Of a stretch of 64,000 nt of DNA, positions 1 to 10,754 are shown piece after piece. Both the position numbers and the translations under genes were made by a program. The stretch is from Alloascoidea africana (lineage: Eukaryota > Ascomycota > Alloascoideomycetes > Alloascoideales > Alloascoideaceae): positions 557,451 through 621,450 of the forward strand of contig JAKTTT010000003.1 of NCBI GenBank assembly GCA_030581615.1, written 5' to 3'. How positions within the stretch are numbered: position 1 is the first letter of the stretch; each line of letters starts with the position of its first letter. The notes under the pieces are model-generated. The model was not told the origin of the DNA and searched no databases. It was given only the letters and a program-made list of their open reading frames with translations.

Positions 1-2
1 TT

Positions 3-3000
3 TCCTTTTATTCCAGCTCAACAGACCTTTATTTCCCAATAGAACGAATAGACCTGAATAAAGTTGAAAAAGTGGAATTGGCGGCTCCAACGACAAAAAA
101 TAACAAACACGCACTGCATTTACCTCTCCGTTCTTCCTCAACTCTTAACGATCAACATTTGAATGAAAACGACGCGGATAGAGAGATTATGGGCGATGAT
201 GCCCAAGATTACCATCAAGAAGTAGAAGAGGAGGAAGAGCAGACAAAACGCTTCAGCGTGACAATTTTAAAAGAAAACTCTAAGGAAAAGGAAGTCAAGT
301 GGTTTGAAGCTGACAATCCATATAGCGCAAAGCTATGGGTTTCTACATTATCACGACAGATATTTCAAGTTAGAAATAACGACACGACGGGACACGTTAC
401 AATAAGCATACCCTTGACAAACATTTTGGAGCTTGAAAGACCACCTGTTTTTGAACTTGGTCAAACTCTGAAAATCAAGGTGTTTGAAAGCTTTGATAAC
501 TATGTTGTTTACGACTACTATTTCACTTTTTTCAAAGAAGGAGGAGAAGCAATTCACACTGTCAAGTACGCATTCGATTCAAAATGGAGCTTTGGTTTGA
601 ACAAAGATGAGAAGGGAGATAAGAGCACCAGTAAACTTGTGGATTCAATAACTCCACAAGCTGGCCTTCCTGAACACCACCATCACTTTCATCTTCACCA
701 TCATCGTAAACACCACGATCACCATTTTCATAAGAACAAATCGGACAAGCCACACTCAAAACACCATCACCACCATCATGTGGACTGGGATTGGAAGAGG
801 CTTGGACTCGCGCATGTTAAAGAGTATGCAAGGCTTCATCCAGAAGATTCAACACCTTCAAATTTGGATCTGAAAGAACATGAATCAAACGAACCAGAAA
901 TCCCACCATCTCTGCAATCCTCTCACATCACTACAAAATCAGAAGTTCAAAATAACCAAGAAGCAGCAGCACATGAATCGGTGCCAAAAGTTAGAGAACA
1001 TAGAAGGTTCCTTTCTCATATACATATTGGAAGAAAACACCAAAGATCTGGCGAAAGCACCCCATCTTTTTCTGGAGGAAGGAGCCCAGATACCAGCAGA
1101 TCACAAAAACATTTTTCGCTACCGACGGATGGCGAATGGTCCAATTCTTCTTATCGACAATCTACTTTGGCATCCCCTCGGTCGCCTGCTTCTGACGGAA
1201 TTGGATATGAAAGTGCCCCTACTATTGACTCTGTAATTAAAAAACTAGAAAGTTTAACCCCCGAAGGCAGACATTCTTCCTCATGCGATTCAAAAAACTC
1301 TTGTTCTTGCTCTAATTCAACAAAAGACTCTGCCCCGATTCTAGGTAGGGCAAAATTTGTTAAAAGGCGGCTATCAGAGAGGCTTGGCCAATCAATTAAC
1401 AAAGTGAATGAGATATGGACAGGGAGCCCAAAGCATTTCGAATTGGAACCTACTTCGAGCGAAGATTTTGCGTCTCCCGGGACACCTTCAAAACACATTG
1501 TATCTTCGCCTTCTGACATAGAGCAAAGCAACAATAGATTTAGGTCCCATTTCACTCTTCGCAGTTCTGAATCATTAAGAGCAAGCTACTACACCCGGCT
1601 TCAGAGGACTGTACTAATTCACGGTAAACTCTATCTCGGAACATCTGTAGTTTGTTATAGAAGTTTACTGCCAAAGACCAGGATCAAAATGATATTGCCT
1701 TATCAGGACATTGAGTCTGTTCATAAAGAACGAGGGTTCAAGTTTGGTTACTCGGGAATAGTAATTGTCATCAGGGGACACAAGGAGGAAGTTTTCTTTG
1801 AGTTTGTGAGCTCTAGTGCTAGAGACGACTGTGTGGCCGTTCTCCAACATCAACTGGATGTGATTCGAGAAAAGAATAAAAAGAGGAAACAAGAAGAAGA
1901 AAGTGAGAATGGGAAAGAGGACGAGCATCAAAAGACTAGACCTGGAATTGGATCCTTATCCATTGCCTCTACCAAGTCAATGTTGGACCATGCTAGGTTG
2001 AACGTTTATGGAGAGCTGCTACAACTTGATAAAGGGTTCCCCATAATCATTGATGATAGTTGTCTTGAAAAAAACACAAGGTTTATCGAGTATATTAAAC
2101 CACGCTACAAGTTTACACTTTTGACAATTGGATCTCGAGGTGATGTTCAGCCCTATATAGCACTTGGATTGCGCCTCATAGCTGAAGGTCATCAGGTCAA
2201 GATTGCGACACACAGTGAGTTCAAAGACTGGATTGAGAGTTACAAAATGGAGTTTAGTGAAGTTGCCGGGAACCCCACTGAACTAATGCAGCTGATGATC
2301 CAGCACGGTTCAATGTCATTAGCATTTATCAAGGATGCCTCTGCTAGATTTCGAACCTGGATTGATGAACTACTCTCTACAAGTTGGCTTGCGTGCAAGG
2401 ATAACACCGACATTTTGATTGAGAGTCCAAGTGCGATGGGCGGAATCCATATAGCAGAAGCTTTGGAGATTCCATATTTCAGAGCGTTTGCAATGCCATG
2501 GACAAGAACACGGGCTTACCCACATGCATTTATAGTTCCCGATCAGAAGAGAGGTGGTTCTTACAACTATCTTACGCATGTAATGTTTGAAAATATATTT
2601 TGGAAAGGAACATGCTCACAGATCAACAAGTGGAGAGTTGAGACTTTAAAAATACCCAAAACGAATCTAGAAACACTTCAACAAAATAAAGTCCCCTTTC
2701 TCTACATGATCAGTCCTGTTGTTTTCCCACCCGCTGTTGATTTTAGTGATTGGATTAAAGTCACAGGATACTGGTTTTTGCCAAAGGATGAATCTTACAA
2801 GCCACCACAGAAAGTGGCGGATTTTATCGCAAAGGCACGTAAAGATGAGAAAAAAATTGTCTATATTGGATTTGGTTCGATTGTGATTTCTGATCCTGTT
2901 AAAATGACCAAAACGGTATTGAGCGCCGTACAAGAATCTGGCGTGAGATGCATCTTGTCAAAAGGATGGTCAACGAGAGGAACAGAAAACAACGAAGAGG

Positions 3001-3518
3001 AGAGAAAGGAAATAGAAGAGGAAAGTAACCGGCTCATCACGGCTTGTTCAGATGTTTTATCCATTGACTCTATCCCACATGATTGGCTGTTTGACCATAT
3101 CGACGCTGCTGTTCACCACGGCGGTTCAGGGACAACAGGAGCTTCTCTTCGGTATGGGTTACCAACTGTCATCAAGCCGTTTTTTGGGGATCAGTTTTTC
3201 TATGCGACTCGGGTTGAAACTTTGGGTTGTGGAATCCATTTGAGAAAGCTTACACATAATTCACTGACAAAGGCTCTCAAACAAGCAACCCGGGACAACC
3301 AGCTTGTGAAGAGGGCCAAGGCCATTGGTGAAGAAATAACAAACGAGGATGGTGTTGGTGTTGCAATTCTTACAATTTACAGAGATTTGGAGTATGCGAG
3401 ATCTTTAATAACCAGCAAGGCGAGAAGTCATAGAGATCTCTTGGCGACTGATTATGTTGCCTCCACAGATTCTGACAAAGATTTGGGTACAGATATTGAG
3501 TTGGAGGAGCACGGATAG
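3..3518 (+). CDS. ATG26: Sterol 3-beta-glucosyltransferase, 5'-partial
   Basis: Transfers glucose from UDP-glucose to ergosterol at membranes; the family also acts in pexophagy in some yeasts. The frame is open to the left edge without a convincing start. The first in-frame ATG is at 189, inside what looks like domain sequence, and a pyrimidine run ending in CAG (about 1-16) could be an acceptor, so the 5' exon probably lies outside. In order: the tail of a PH domain and its conserved linker (about 260-570), a His-rich low-complexity insertion (about 676-780), a Ser-rich region, a GRAM domain (about 1,590-1,860), then the catalytic half. That half starts with the glycosyltransferase block TIGSRGDVQPYIALG near 2,120 and contains the UDP-sugar/sterol block HHGGSGTTGASLRYGLP near 3,115. 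Family identity is secure; the N-terminus is incomplete. Confidence 0.93.
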   Translation, partial: SFYSSSTDLYFPIERIDLNKVEKVELAAPTTKNNKHALHLPLRSSSTLNDQHLNENDADREIMGDDAQDYHQEVEEEEEQTKRFSVTILKENSKEKEVKWFEADNPYSAKLWVSTLSRQIFQVRNNDTTGHVTISIPLTNILELERPPVFELGQTLKIKVFESFDNYVVYDYYFTFFKEGGEAIHTVKYAFDSKWSFGLNKDEKGDKSTSKLVDSITPQAGLPEHHHHFHLHHHRKHHDHHFHKNKSDKPHSKHHHHHHVDWDWKRLGLAHVKEYARLHPEDSTPSNLDLKEHESNEPEIPPSLQSSHITTKSEVQNNQEAAAHESVPKVREHRRFLSHIHIGRKHQRSGESTPSFSGGRSPDTSRSQKHFSLPTDGEWSNSSYRQSTLASPRSPASDGIGYESAPTIDSVIKKLESLTPEGRHSSSCDSKNSCSCSNSTKDSAPILGRAKFVKRRLSERLGQSINKVNEIWTGSPKHFELEPTSSEDFASPGTPSKHIVSSPSDIEQSNNRFRSHFTLRSSESLRASYYTRLQRTVLIHGKLYLGTSVVCYRSLLPKTRIKMILPYQDIESVHKERGFKFGYSGIVIVIRGHKEEVFFEFVSSSARDDCVAVLQHQLDVIREKNKKRKQEEESENGKEDEHQKTRPGIGSLSIASTKSMLDHARLNVYGELLQLDKGFPIIIDDSCLEKNTRFIEYIKPRYKFTLLTIGSRGDVQPYIALGLRLIAEGHQVKIATHSEFKDWIESYKMEFSEVAGNPTELMQLMIQHGSMSLAFIKDASARFRTWIDELLSTSWLACKDNTDILIESPSAMGGIHIAEALEIPYFRAFAMPWTRTRAYPHAFIVPDQKRGGSYNYLTHVMFENIFWKGTCSQINKWRVETLKIPKTNLETLQQNKVPFLYMISPVVFPPAVDFSDWIKVTGYWFLPKDESYKPPQKVADFIAKARKDEKKIVYIGFGSIVISDPVKMTKTVLSAVQESGVRCILSKGWSTRGTENNEEERKEIEEESNRLITACSDVLSIDSIPHDWLFDHIDAAVHHGGSGTTGASLRYGLPTVIKPFFGDQFFYATRVETLGCGIHLRKLTHNSLTKALKQATRDNQLVKRAKAIGEEITNEDGVGVAILTIYRDLEYARSLITSKARSHRDLLATDYVASTDSDKDLGTDIELEEHG

Positions 3519-3697
3519 TATATGTTGTTTTGTATCAGTATATGACGTTTTGGTTTTTAGTAGGATGCGGTTCTGAAAATAGAGAAGTAACGAATATTTG
3601 TATTGTATTTCAAGCAAAAAGTTTTCATTTGTGTGGTTTCGTAGCAGACTATACAAGATTCCGGCTGGATCTATAGCAATTTTTTCATTCAAACGTT

Positions 3698-5260
3698 TTA
3701 TAACGTCCTCAACAAGGCTTCAATTTGCTCAACCTGCAAACCGATGGTTTAGAATTGTGCTTGAAAAAATTCGAAAAACATATACTTACGTATTTCAAAA
3801 ACTCTGCATCTCTCAACAATTCCAGTATCTTGTTTTTATCCTTTTCAATATCAACTACAAACTTTTTTGGACTGGGGCCAACATCTCGAATACAACTTGT
3901 CGGTTTATGCTCTAAATTGAGACCTGAGTTATTCTGAATTGTATCGCGAGGAAAGCCCATATTCTTTTGTTCCTGTTCTACTACATTGTTATTTGCTTTT
4001 GTAGTTATTTTTCTCCGCTTGCTACAAGCAGGTGTAGCTTTTGGTCGAAGCACTCTTGGCTCCGTTGGGGTTGTGGAGGTTGCCAAAGAAGATGAAGTTG
4101 TGGAAGAGGATGAGGAGGACAATGCCGGTTGAATCAGCATCATCTGCTCCGCTACCTGACTTTTGGGAGAAGGAATTGAGCTTATTACCGTTCCCGGTCG
4201 TTTCAACATCTGGTGGTCATTTTTTCCAGTTAAGAAAGCAGAAATCGCTCCGGTCCCCAATGTTGTGGCCTGACTAGAAATCAGGGCCATCTGACTTGGC
4301 TGTGGGGTGGGAATTGTAGGAAGATTTGATCCAGTATATTGACTATCGGCGTAACGAAATGGCTCGTAAGAGTTAAGTATCTGACTATTGTTACTGCTTT
4401 GGCCATATGTAAGTGACCTGGGTAGGCAAACATTTGAAGCAATAGGCTGAGAAAAGGCAGTAAACTGACTATCATTGTTGCATACAAACTGGTCTTGCCT
4501 TTGCTGTTTAGATTGGGCATCTGCGTTATCAAGAATGGTCAGAGATCTTGTAGGCTGTCTTTCATTTGAAGAGTTTGGCAACGCTTGCGAAGATGGCTGA
4601 TAGACCGAAGGCTTTGAAGCTTCACGAATCTCGACATTGTAATCCGATAAAAGGGAAATAGCCAGTTGAAAATCTTCGTTAGTCTGGAATCTCAATTGAA
4701 ATCTAAATGTCTATTTTGACCTCTGAGCTGTTAGATGAGACCAAACAGTATAGACAATTGATTTCCGCACCATTACTGTTCCGTTTCCTCCTTTGACTAG
4801 ATATTTCACTCCAATGCAAGGTGCCCGCGACATCAGAATAACAGGAGGATGAGAGGGACTCTGCACATTTTCAAACGATTTGTATAGTTCTACCAAATTG
4901 AGATTTTCCTGATAATACAGCGGCGTGTTAGCGATATGGATGGGCATTACATCGCACAAGTTGTGATGAACGGTGACACACCAGAACGGTAGCTTTCCAG
5001 GCAATTCTTAAGCAGACACGGGGCGGATCAGATCGAGGGTTTAATCTCTCCTGTGGTTCAGGAAAGCTGGGCACTGGGATAATGACCAAGGCGAGATCTG
5101 TCCGGTACGGATAGTGAATCCACGACTCTGCGTTTGACGACTTTTTGCTAGGTCTGTCTCCGTTTTGATAGCTATTATCATTATTGAGCAAAAGACCCCA
5201 TGGCGTCGGTTCTGTGCTTCGAAGGTAGGAGTATTTTCTAAGTTTAATTGTTCGGCTCAT
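3698..5260 (-). CDS. REC114: Rec114-like meiotic double-strand-break protein, 4 exons
   Basis: Accessory subunit of the Rec114-Mei4-Mer2 machinery that activates Spo11. Exons (reverse strand): 5260-4982, 4908-4777, 4710-3790, 3733-3698, giving 455 codons; baker's-yeast Rec114 is of similar size. Introns of 73, 66 and 56 nt remove an apparent frame change and an in-frame TAG. They begin GTGTGT, GTAATG and GTAAGT; the first two hold CTAAC branch points. The N-terminal third looks like a PH fold ending in the helix segment RFQTNEDFQLAISLL. The middle is Ser/Thr/Gln-rich and disordered. The C-terminus joins across the last intron as LRDAEFLKY + VEQIEALLRTL, the short helical Mei4-binding type of end seen in this family. 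ATG 5260 is the first in frame after an upstream open stretch lacking ATG. Identity rests on N- and C-terminal motifs; the middle carries no signal. Confidence 0.72.
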
Positions 5261-5791
5261 CTGGGAGATCAATGTTGGTAGATTTGTGATCTGATTTGGG
5301 ATGGAGATGAGAACAGGAAACCAACAAACCAAATCAAAATGCTGATAGAAGAAACCTCCACGAAACGATCTAGTTCCAAAACAAAGTCAACTCAACTTTG
5401 AATTCAATCGCTAGGTGGTTCTTTTTTAGTCTGTAATTCTCCCATTGCCGCTCTACGAAACTGTATCCTCAAGCCGAGGGCTAGTATCCTTTTTGAGCAC
5501 ACGCTCTCTAAAATATTTATTTCCCCATAAAATAATCAGTTACAAGAAAAATAAGGACATTTCTATTCCATATCATCCCAACCCAAAACAATTGTCTCCA
5601 TCTGAAATGCTTTAGGTCGGCTAACATGTGAACAGAAAAACGAATGCTGACAGAAGATGAACAAACAAGAATTAACCAAATCAATTTCATATTCAAAGTC
5701 AAACCAATCTTTATGAACACATAGAGGATTCAACGTACAAACTGTTATGTTAAAACAGAAGAAGGAAAAAAAAATTGTTTTAAAAGAGAGA
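5261..5791. other. Intergenic, REC114 promoter and ORM1 3' region
   Basis: About 530 bp between the REC114 start and the ORM1 stop, both genes on the reverse strand. I see no coding sequence with a proper ATG, no tRNA-like element, and no perfect match to the baker's-yeast meiotic URS1 motif. Confidence 0.5.
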
Positions 5792-6494
5792 TCAGTAATC
5801 TTTATCTAAATCGTCAATATCAACACCTGGTGGAGGACCAAGGAAAGGAAATATCACTCTTAAACGATGACTGCTGGGGAGCTTAGGGATGACAACAGCG
5901 AGACATCCGACGAGATTCAACACAAACAGATTTGCATCGTAATGGCTGTAATGAGTCGAAATTAAAAATCTAAATGATTGGATCTAGGGTTAGATGTGGC
6001 TCAGAGTGTAAATGTGTGAGTGATCCAACTTACAAAGCGATAGGAACCCCTAGCAAGAACTTTTTGGCGGGGGTATATTGATCTCCATCATCGATCTGCT
6101 CCCACATAGTCAAATAGTCATAGGCACCAGAATTGAAATCGAAAGGAATACCTTTCACTTGGTGAAACATTATGTATGAGCCCTTGAACCAACCGTTAGC
6201 AACAAAGATCTCCAACGTGCCTGACAACAGCCCCAATCCAACACTTACAATGACATAGGTTATATTTGTCAGAGTCCAAGAAATCTCTGGAGATATGTGC
6301 GGTATAAGATCATAGAACAGCTTTAGCAAGACCAGAATAACAATGTGAATTACCCATGCACCTTTTGTGTAGACCCAGTTAGCATTGAGATTCGGAGTAG
6401 CGGTCTGGTCGATGGTGTCCTCCAGGGTCTCGGGGGGAACATGAGCAAGAATGCTAGAAGAGCGTCTGCGATGGCCTGCCGAGGTCTGTGTCAT
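5792..6494 (-). CDS. ORM1: ORMDL sphingolipid regulator, 3 exons
   Basis: ER membrane regulator of serine palmitoyltransferase (SPOTS complex). Exons (reverse strand): 6494-6249, 6182-6034, 5969-5792; 190 codons, close to the family size. Introns are 66 nt (GTAAGT, GCTAAC, ends CAAG) and 64 nt (GTAAGT, CTAAC, ends TTTAG). Conserved blocks: NANWVYTKGAWVIHIV with the first membrane helix, GSYIMFHQVKG, IPFDFNSGAYDYLTMWEQID, KKFLLGVPIA and the C-terminal VIPKLPSSHRLRV. The N-terminal tail holds RRRSSS, the kind of basic Ser cluster phosphorylated by Ypk kinases in baker's-yeast Orm proteins. The first intron is a multiple of three and has no stop, so an unspliced reading stays open (see findings). 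ATG 6494 precedes this tail directly. Confidence 0.95.
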
Positions 6495-6629
6495 TGTTGG
6501 AAAGCAGGTTTGGTGGTGGCAAATTGGGGGTTTCTGAGAAGATGGACGGGGAAGCAAAAGCGAGCGTTGCAGAGAAGCCGCTGCGAGATGCGCCGGGGCT
6601 CGTAACCTGTTGCGCTACAGGACGGGTCA

Positions 6630-6646
6630 ACACCCGTACACCCATT
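6630..6646 (-). promoter_or_regulatory. Rap1-like box upstream of ORM1
   Basis: Reverse complement contains TGGGTGTACGGGTGT, one base from the 15-mer found upstream of NDUFA6 and in the GRC3/COX12 promoter. It lies about 140 bp upstream of the ORM1 ATG. Resembles the baker's-yeast Rap1 consensus; factor identity is inferred. Confidence 0.5.
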
Positions 6647-6663
6647 CGCTGCTCAAGATTGGG

Positions 6664-6718
6664 CAAATTCAAAGGCAAATTCAAAGGCAAATTCAAAGGC
6701 AAAGGTGAAGGTGAAGGT
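6664..6718. repeat. 12-nt tandem repeat (CAAATTCAAAGG) with GGTGAA tail
   Basis: Three exact copies of CAAATTCAAAGG in a row, followed by CAAAGGTGAAGGTGAAGG, between the Rap1-like box and the NIC96 stop codon. Direct reading of the sequence. Confidence 0.8.
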
Positions 6719-6727
6719 TCCTACTCA

Positions 6728-9694
6728 TTACAGCGACGACTCTAGACTAATCAGCGTGCTATACGTCTCTCTCGACATTCTATACTGAACCATGCCCGCG
6801 TAGATCATACAGTTCTTGGCCATGACTCGCAAAGCCGTGAGCTTATCCACCCTGCTGCCGGCCATGTATTCGCTTTGCGAGAGACGATGGGACAATTGGG
6901 CAATACACGTCATGGCCATGACCAGTAGCCCCGGAATGTTCTTTGCGATGCTTTCGTGCAAGGCGCCAAACTGCTGGGCTTTCCTCCGGACGGTGCCCAA
7001 ATCAAGACGGGGGTCTATAGGCAGAATGTTAATCGCAACCAGCTGGTTCAAACTCTCCTCCCATTTCGAAGCCACAAAGAGCTCTCGAGCCTCAACAATG
7101 TCCAGCAGCGTCTGGCAGGTCTCGCGATTCCTCTGACTCACTTGTTTCAGCATGCCAACATTGCTGGTGTAGACGCTCATCATGTTTCGGGCTAGTTGAG
7201 CCGGGTCCTCAGATGCGCTGATAGCCAAAGAAGATCCAGACGGTAGAGAGTTTAGAGGCTTATCCAATTCAGTTATGCTCAGCATTTCTCCCAGGGATCG
7301 GTTAATGATCGAAATGACAACATCATATTCTTCCGACAGCTGATAGAGTAGAATCGCATCGGCTCTGCGCCCTTCTTCATTAGCCCGTCGCGCAGCCTCT
7401 TGAGTAATCACATGAAGATAGTCCTGTTCGTTATCCAGCTTTATTAGACTCATCTTCTCTTCAATGGCTCCAGGAACACGAGCACCATCGGCTCTGACAT
7501 TTCCCAAAAGCCTTGAGAATTCCCGTGTTTCCAGAACAAGTTCGCGAATCGCTTCATGGCACATTTCCAACTGCTCCTCGCCTTCTCCATTTGGCAAATC
7601 CCCATTTATTCCAATTAAAACAATATAGTTGACCGCAATTCGTGGGTCAGCTTTGCGGAAATCCCGTGTGTAATAGCCGATCAACCTGGCGAAATTCAGC
7701 TCGGGTTGCTCTTTGCTATTCAGCGTTATCAGATCCGACTCGACCACTCTTTCATGGTGTGAAACACGTAACAGTCCATAGTAAGCAAACGCAATCGCAA
7801 AATGTACACCGTCAACTTCACTAAAAGAGTAAGCGTAATGAACTGCCCATTCAAACAAGCCGCTCAAAAGCAAAACCTGGAAGTACATCACTGGATTACT
7901 ACCCGTCGGATTAAAATGCTTGGCACCAAACTGGATAACCATTCTCTGAACATCCAACAAACTGTACCGGTCCTGTATAGGCTCCCCTTCCAGATTTCCT
8001 TCTCTGGTGAGAACTAAATGCGCCCAAAGCCAATCTTCAACAGTTGTGAGAATCCCGGGAATCGTTTTCCGTGAAAGTTCGCATCTCCCAATAATCTTAT
8101 AAAGAGCATATTTGTAAGGATCTGACTTTTCATCAATAAACCGAATATGCTGGTTGAATTCGGTGTGGAGCCTTTCGAGTAAATCCCTTGGTAGGCGACG
8201 TTCAGGAGAAGCTACATAAGCTTTCAGATAGGTAGGGAACGACCTTTCAACCTTTCGAAACGCCCCTTCAATGGCCTGCGTATATTCCAGCGCTTCTTCA
8301 AGGTATCCTGCTCTTATCATGTAGTATATCAACGCCCATACTGGATCGTTGTTCACAATTTCTAGATTAAATGACTTGAATCGTTCATCCTTCGCAAACT
8401 TGAGATTAAGGTATGCTCGGATTTTGTTAGGGACAGAGGGTATACCGCCCAATTGAGCCTCCTGAGGAAACATCGCAATTTCCGCTTCCACAACTGCAAA
8501 AAACTGCTCTTCGAGAAACTGCCTGCTTCCTTGAACAATACGCTTTCGAAGTGAAATGGCTTTGAAACTGTTGATATCCGAAGTGCAGTAATCCTTTGCG
8601 AATTTTCTCTCTAAGCAGCCGGCATCTGAGTATTCCTCGACAATGTTGATTAGAATCTTCCAAGAATCGTATATTTGCTGAGACCTATTATCAGTGCCAA
8701 AGGCATCCGCAACCATTGCGAAAGACGAGCAAACCGGGAAGAATTTACCGTCTATTCGCGCGTTGTTTAACGACGTGACAACATTTGCAAAGTTTTCAAA
8801 CCGCTGTTGAGAAAAATGAACAGATTGCACGGAAGCATTGGCTCCAGCAACAGATCCAGGAGCAATTGTATCAATATCTGTAAATTCTCCACCACCTGAC
8901 AGTGGACCCAACACGCTTTTTCCGATGGATGATTTGCCCCATGACTTCACAGTTAGATCTCCACTCTTCACAACAGCTCCAGTTCGATGCAAAACTTGGT
9001 CGCGTCTTGGATCCCCCCGGTTGTGCTCATCGGTACGAGGCTGGCGTCCAGAAATCAAGCCAAAATTCCTGCGAATTTCTTCCCTTTTCGTTTTCCAGTC
9101 TATAATCACGCCCTTGTTTACAAACGTGTCGAAATCTCTGGCTGCTGCTCTAAGTGAACCCTCAATCGAGGCCAGAATGTTTTCTTCTTTTTTAGATCGC
9201 AAATAGCTCTTAAAATGTCGAAATCTCGGTTAGTATAAACAGTACCTTCCTTTTAAATACTATAGCCACAACTCACATCAATGTCGGTATAGTCGGTAGT
9301 AACGGACGGCTCTAGAATTGACTTCACTTCGATTGACTGAATATCATGCTCAATTTCTTCCGCATTTATACCACTCCCAGCCAACAAGTAATGTCTATAA
9401 GAAATTAATTAGCAACAATGCTATAAAACACAACGGTCATTCCCCAAGGACATACGCTTTTGTATCACTTTTCTTTGAAGGTGATTTTTTTCTCAAATCT
9501 TGAGCTCGCTTTTTAATCTCAGCCAGCCCTAACTGTAAAGTGCCCAGTTCCGAAGACCCACTAGGCAAACTTCTGGATGACTCCAGCAATTCGCCAAGCA
9601 ACACTGAAGCGGGCTTCTGAAATGCCACCTGCTCGGATGCTTTCGTAGCTGAAGCTGACACAAGGGTTGTCATGGCTAATGTGTAGCTACACAT
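6728..9694 (-). CDS. NIC96: Nucleoporin Nic96, 3 exons
   Basis: Scaffold nucleoporin of the inner pore ring that anchors the Nsp1-Nup57-Nup49 complex. Exons (reverse strand): 9694-9456, 9394-9277, 9208-6728, about 945 codons. Introns are 61 nt (GTATGT, GCTAAT) and 68 nt (GTGAGT, TACTAAC). The N-terminal coiled coil, with blocks such as LLESSRSLP and LGLAEIKKRAQDLRK, joins HYLLAGSGI across intron 1. The rest is the long alpha-helical Nic96 domain, including SWGKSSIGKSVLGPLSGGG after the coiled coil. The first in-frame ATG is 9694; ATG 9673, seven codons later, is an equally plausible start. Divergent from MHF1 with about 140 bp between the two starts. Confidence 0.95.
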
Positions 9695-9837
9695 GCAACA
9701 CAAAGTGTTTGGAAAAAGTAATCAAAGGCACTTTACCCGGACTTTGAGGATGGAGTACTTGCCAAAACACGAAAAATGATAGAGACCGGATACGCTTTTA
9801 TTTATCGGCTCTCTTGGCCAAAAGAATAGTATATTCA

Positions 9838-10623
9838 ATGACGCGAAGCAGTCTATCTGAAGAAGACAGAGCAGCTGCACTGGTATGTCAAGCTTTGGGC
9901 TCGTGCTTTTGTGGGGTTTCTAACATTTTTGCTACCATCCCCAAGAGACTGAAATCTGCGATATGGTTTACGGTAGCCAAAGTTGTACAGGAAGAAACAA
10001 CTGTTTTACAATCAAATGCTACACCTCAATTTATTTCAAATCTAACAGAATTGGTTTACAACCAAGCTCGTATGCCAATCAATAAGCGGAAACATTTATC
10101 AAACCATGCTCTAACTAGATCTAATAGTTACTCTTGGCGAGGATCTGGAACTTTTCGCCCAGTGAGTTAATCAGTCTATCACTCCTTTCAGTTACGCGCG
10201 TGAATACTAATAGATATAAACAGCCATGCTAAACGGAAAACGGTTCAGAAGGAGGACGTTCTGATGGTCTGCCGGCGGAACGAAAGCTTAAAAGAAGCAA
10301 TTGCAGAGTTCGGGAACCAAATCCAGGGACAGAAGCAGGAAAAATCAACTACAAGTACATCAAAGGCAAAATCTAAGCACAAGAACAAAAGCAAAACGAT
10401 AGAGTCAAGGGGAAAGAAAATGAAACAGAAACAACTTGTTCCAGTTCCTAAGAATAAAGAAAACGACGATGAAGGCGGAGTAATAGATGATGATGACATT
10501 GAAGAAATAGAAAACTCAAACAGTTATGACAGTGAAGATGAGTTTGACAAGCTGGATCTTGACCTCGATGAGGAGGAGGCTGACCTGATCAAACCTAGAA
10601 ACCGGCCTAATTTACGGAGTTGA
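9838..10623 (+). CDS. MHF1: CENP-S/Mhf1 histone-fold protein, 4 exons
   Basis: Histone-fold partner of Mhf2/CENP-X, in the FANCM/Mph1 DNA-remodelling complex and at inner kinetochores. Exons: 9838-9882, 9946-10069, 10128-10161, 10224-10623; 200 codons. Introns of 63, 58 and 62 nt start GTATGT, GTATGC and GTGAGT, each with a CTAAC/CTAAT branch point. The spliced protein runs through the family blocks RLKSAIWFTVAKVV, TPQFISNLTELVYNQ, the short exon 3 giving DLELFA, HAKRKTV and DVLMVCRRNESLKEAI. A long Lys-rich then acidic tail (KSKHKNKSK, DDDDIEEIEN) follows the fold. No single exon shows the fold on its own. Confidence 0.9.
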
Positions 10624-10754
10624 GATTCTCACACCGTGTTGATATTTACACACATAGTTCTGTAATGTACTGAGAGCACACTTTTTGGGTTTTTTCACCT
10701 CTCAGAAACCACCAGATCCAGACCGTCTTTTGTAAGAGTCCATCCTGAGCAGCC

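Noticed and set aside
4711-5004. REC114 region as a frameshifted pseudogene with an in-frame TAG
   Set aside because: Two phase-0 introns with CTAAC branch points remove both defects, and the total spliced length is a multiple of three with conserved ends intact.
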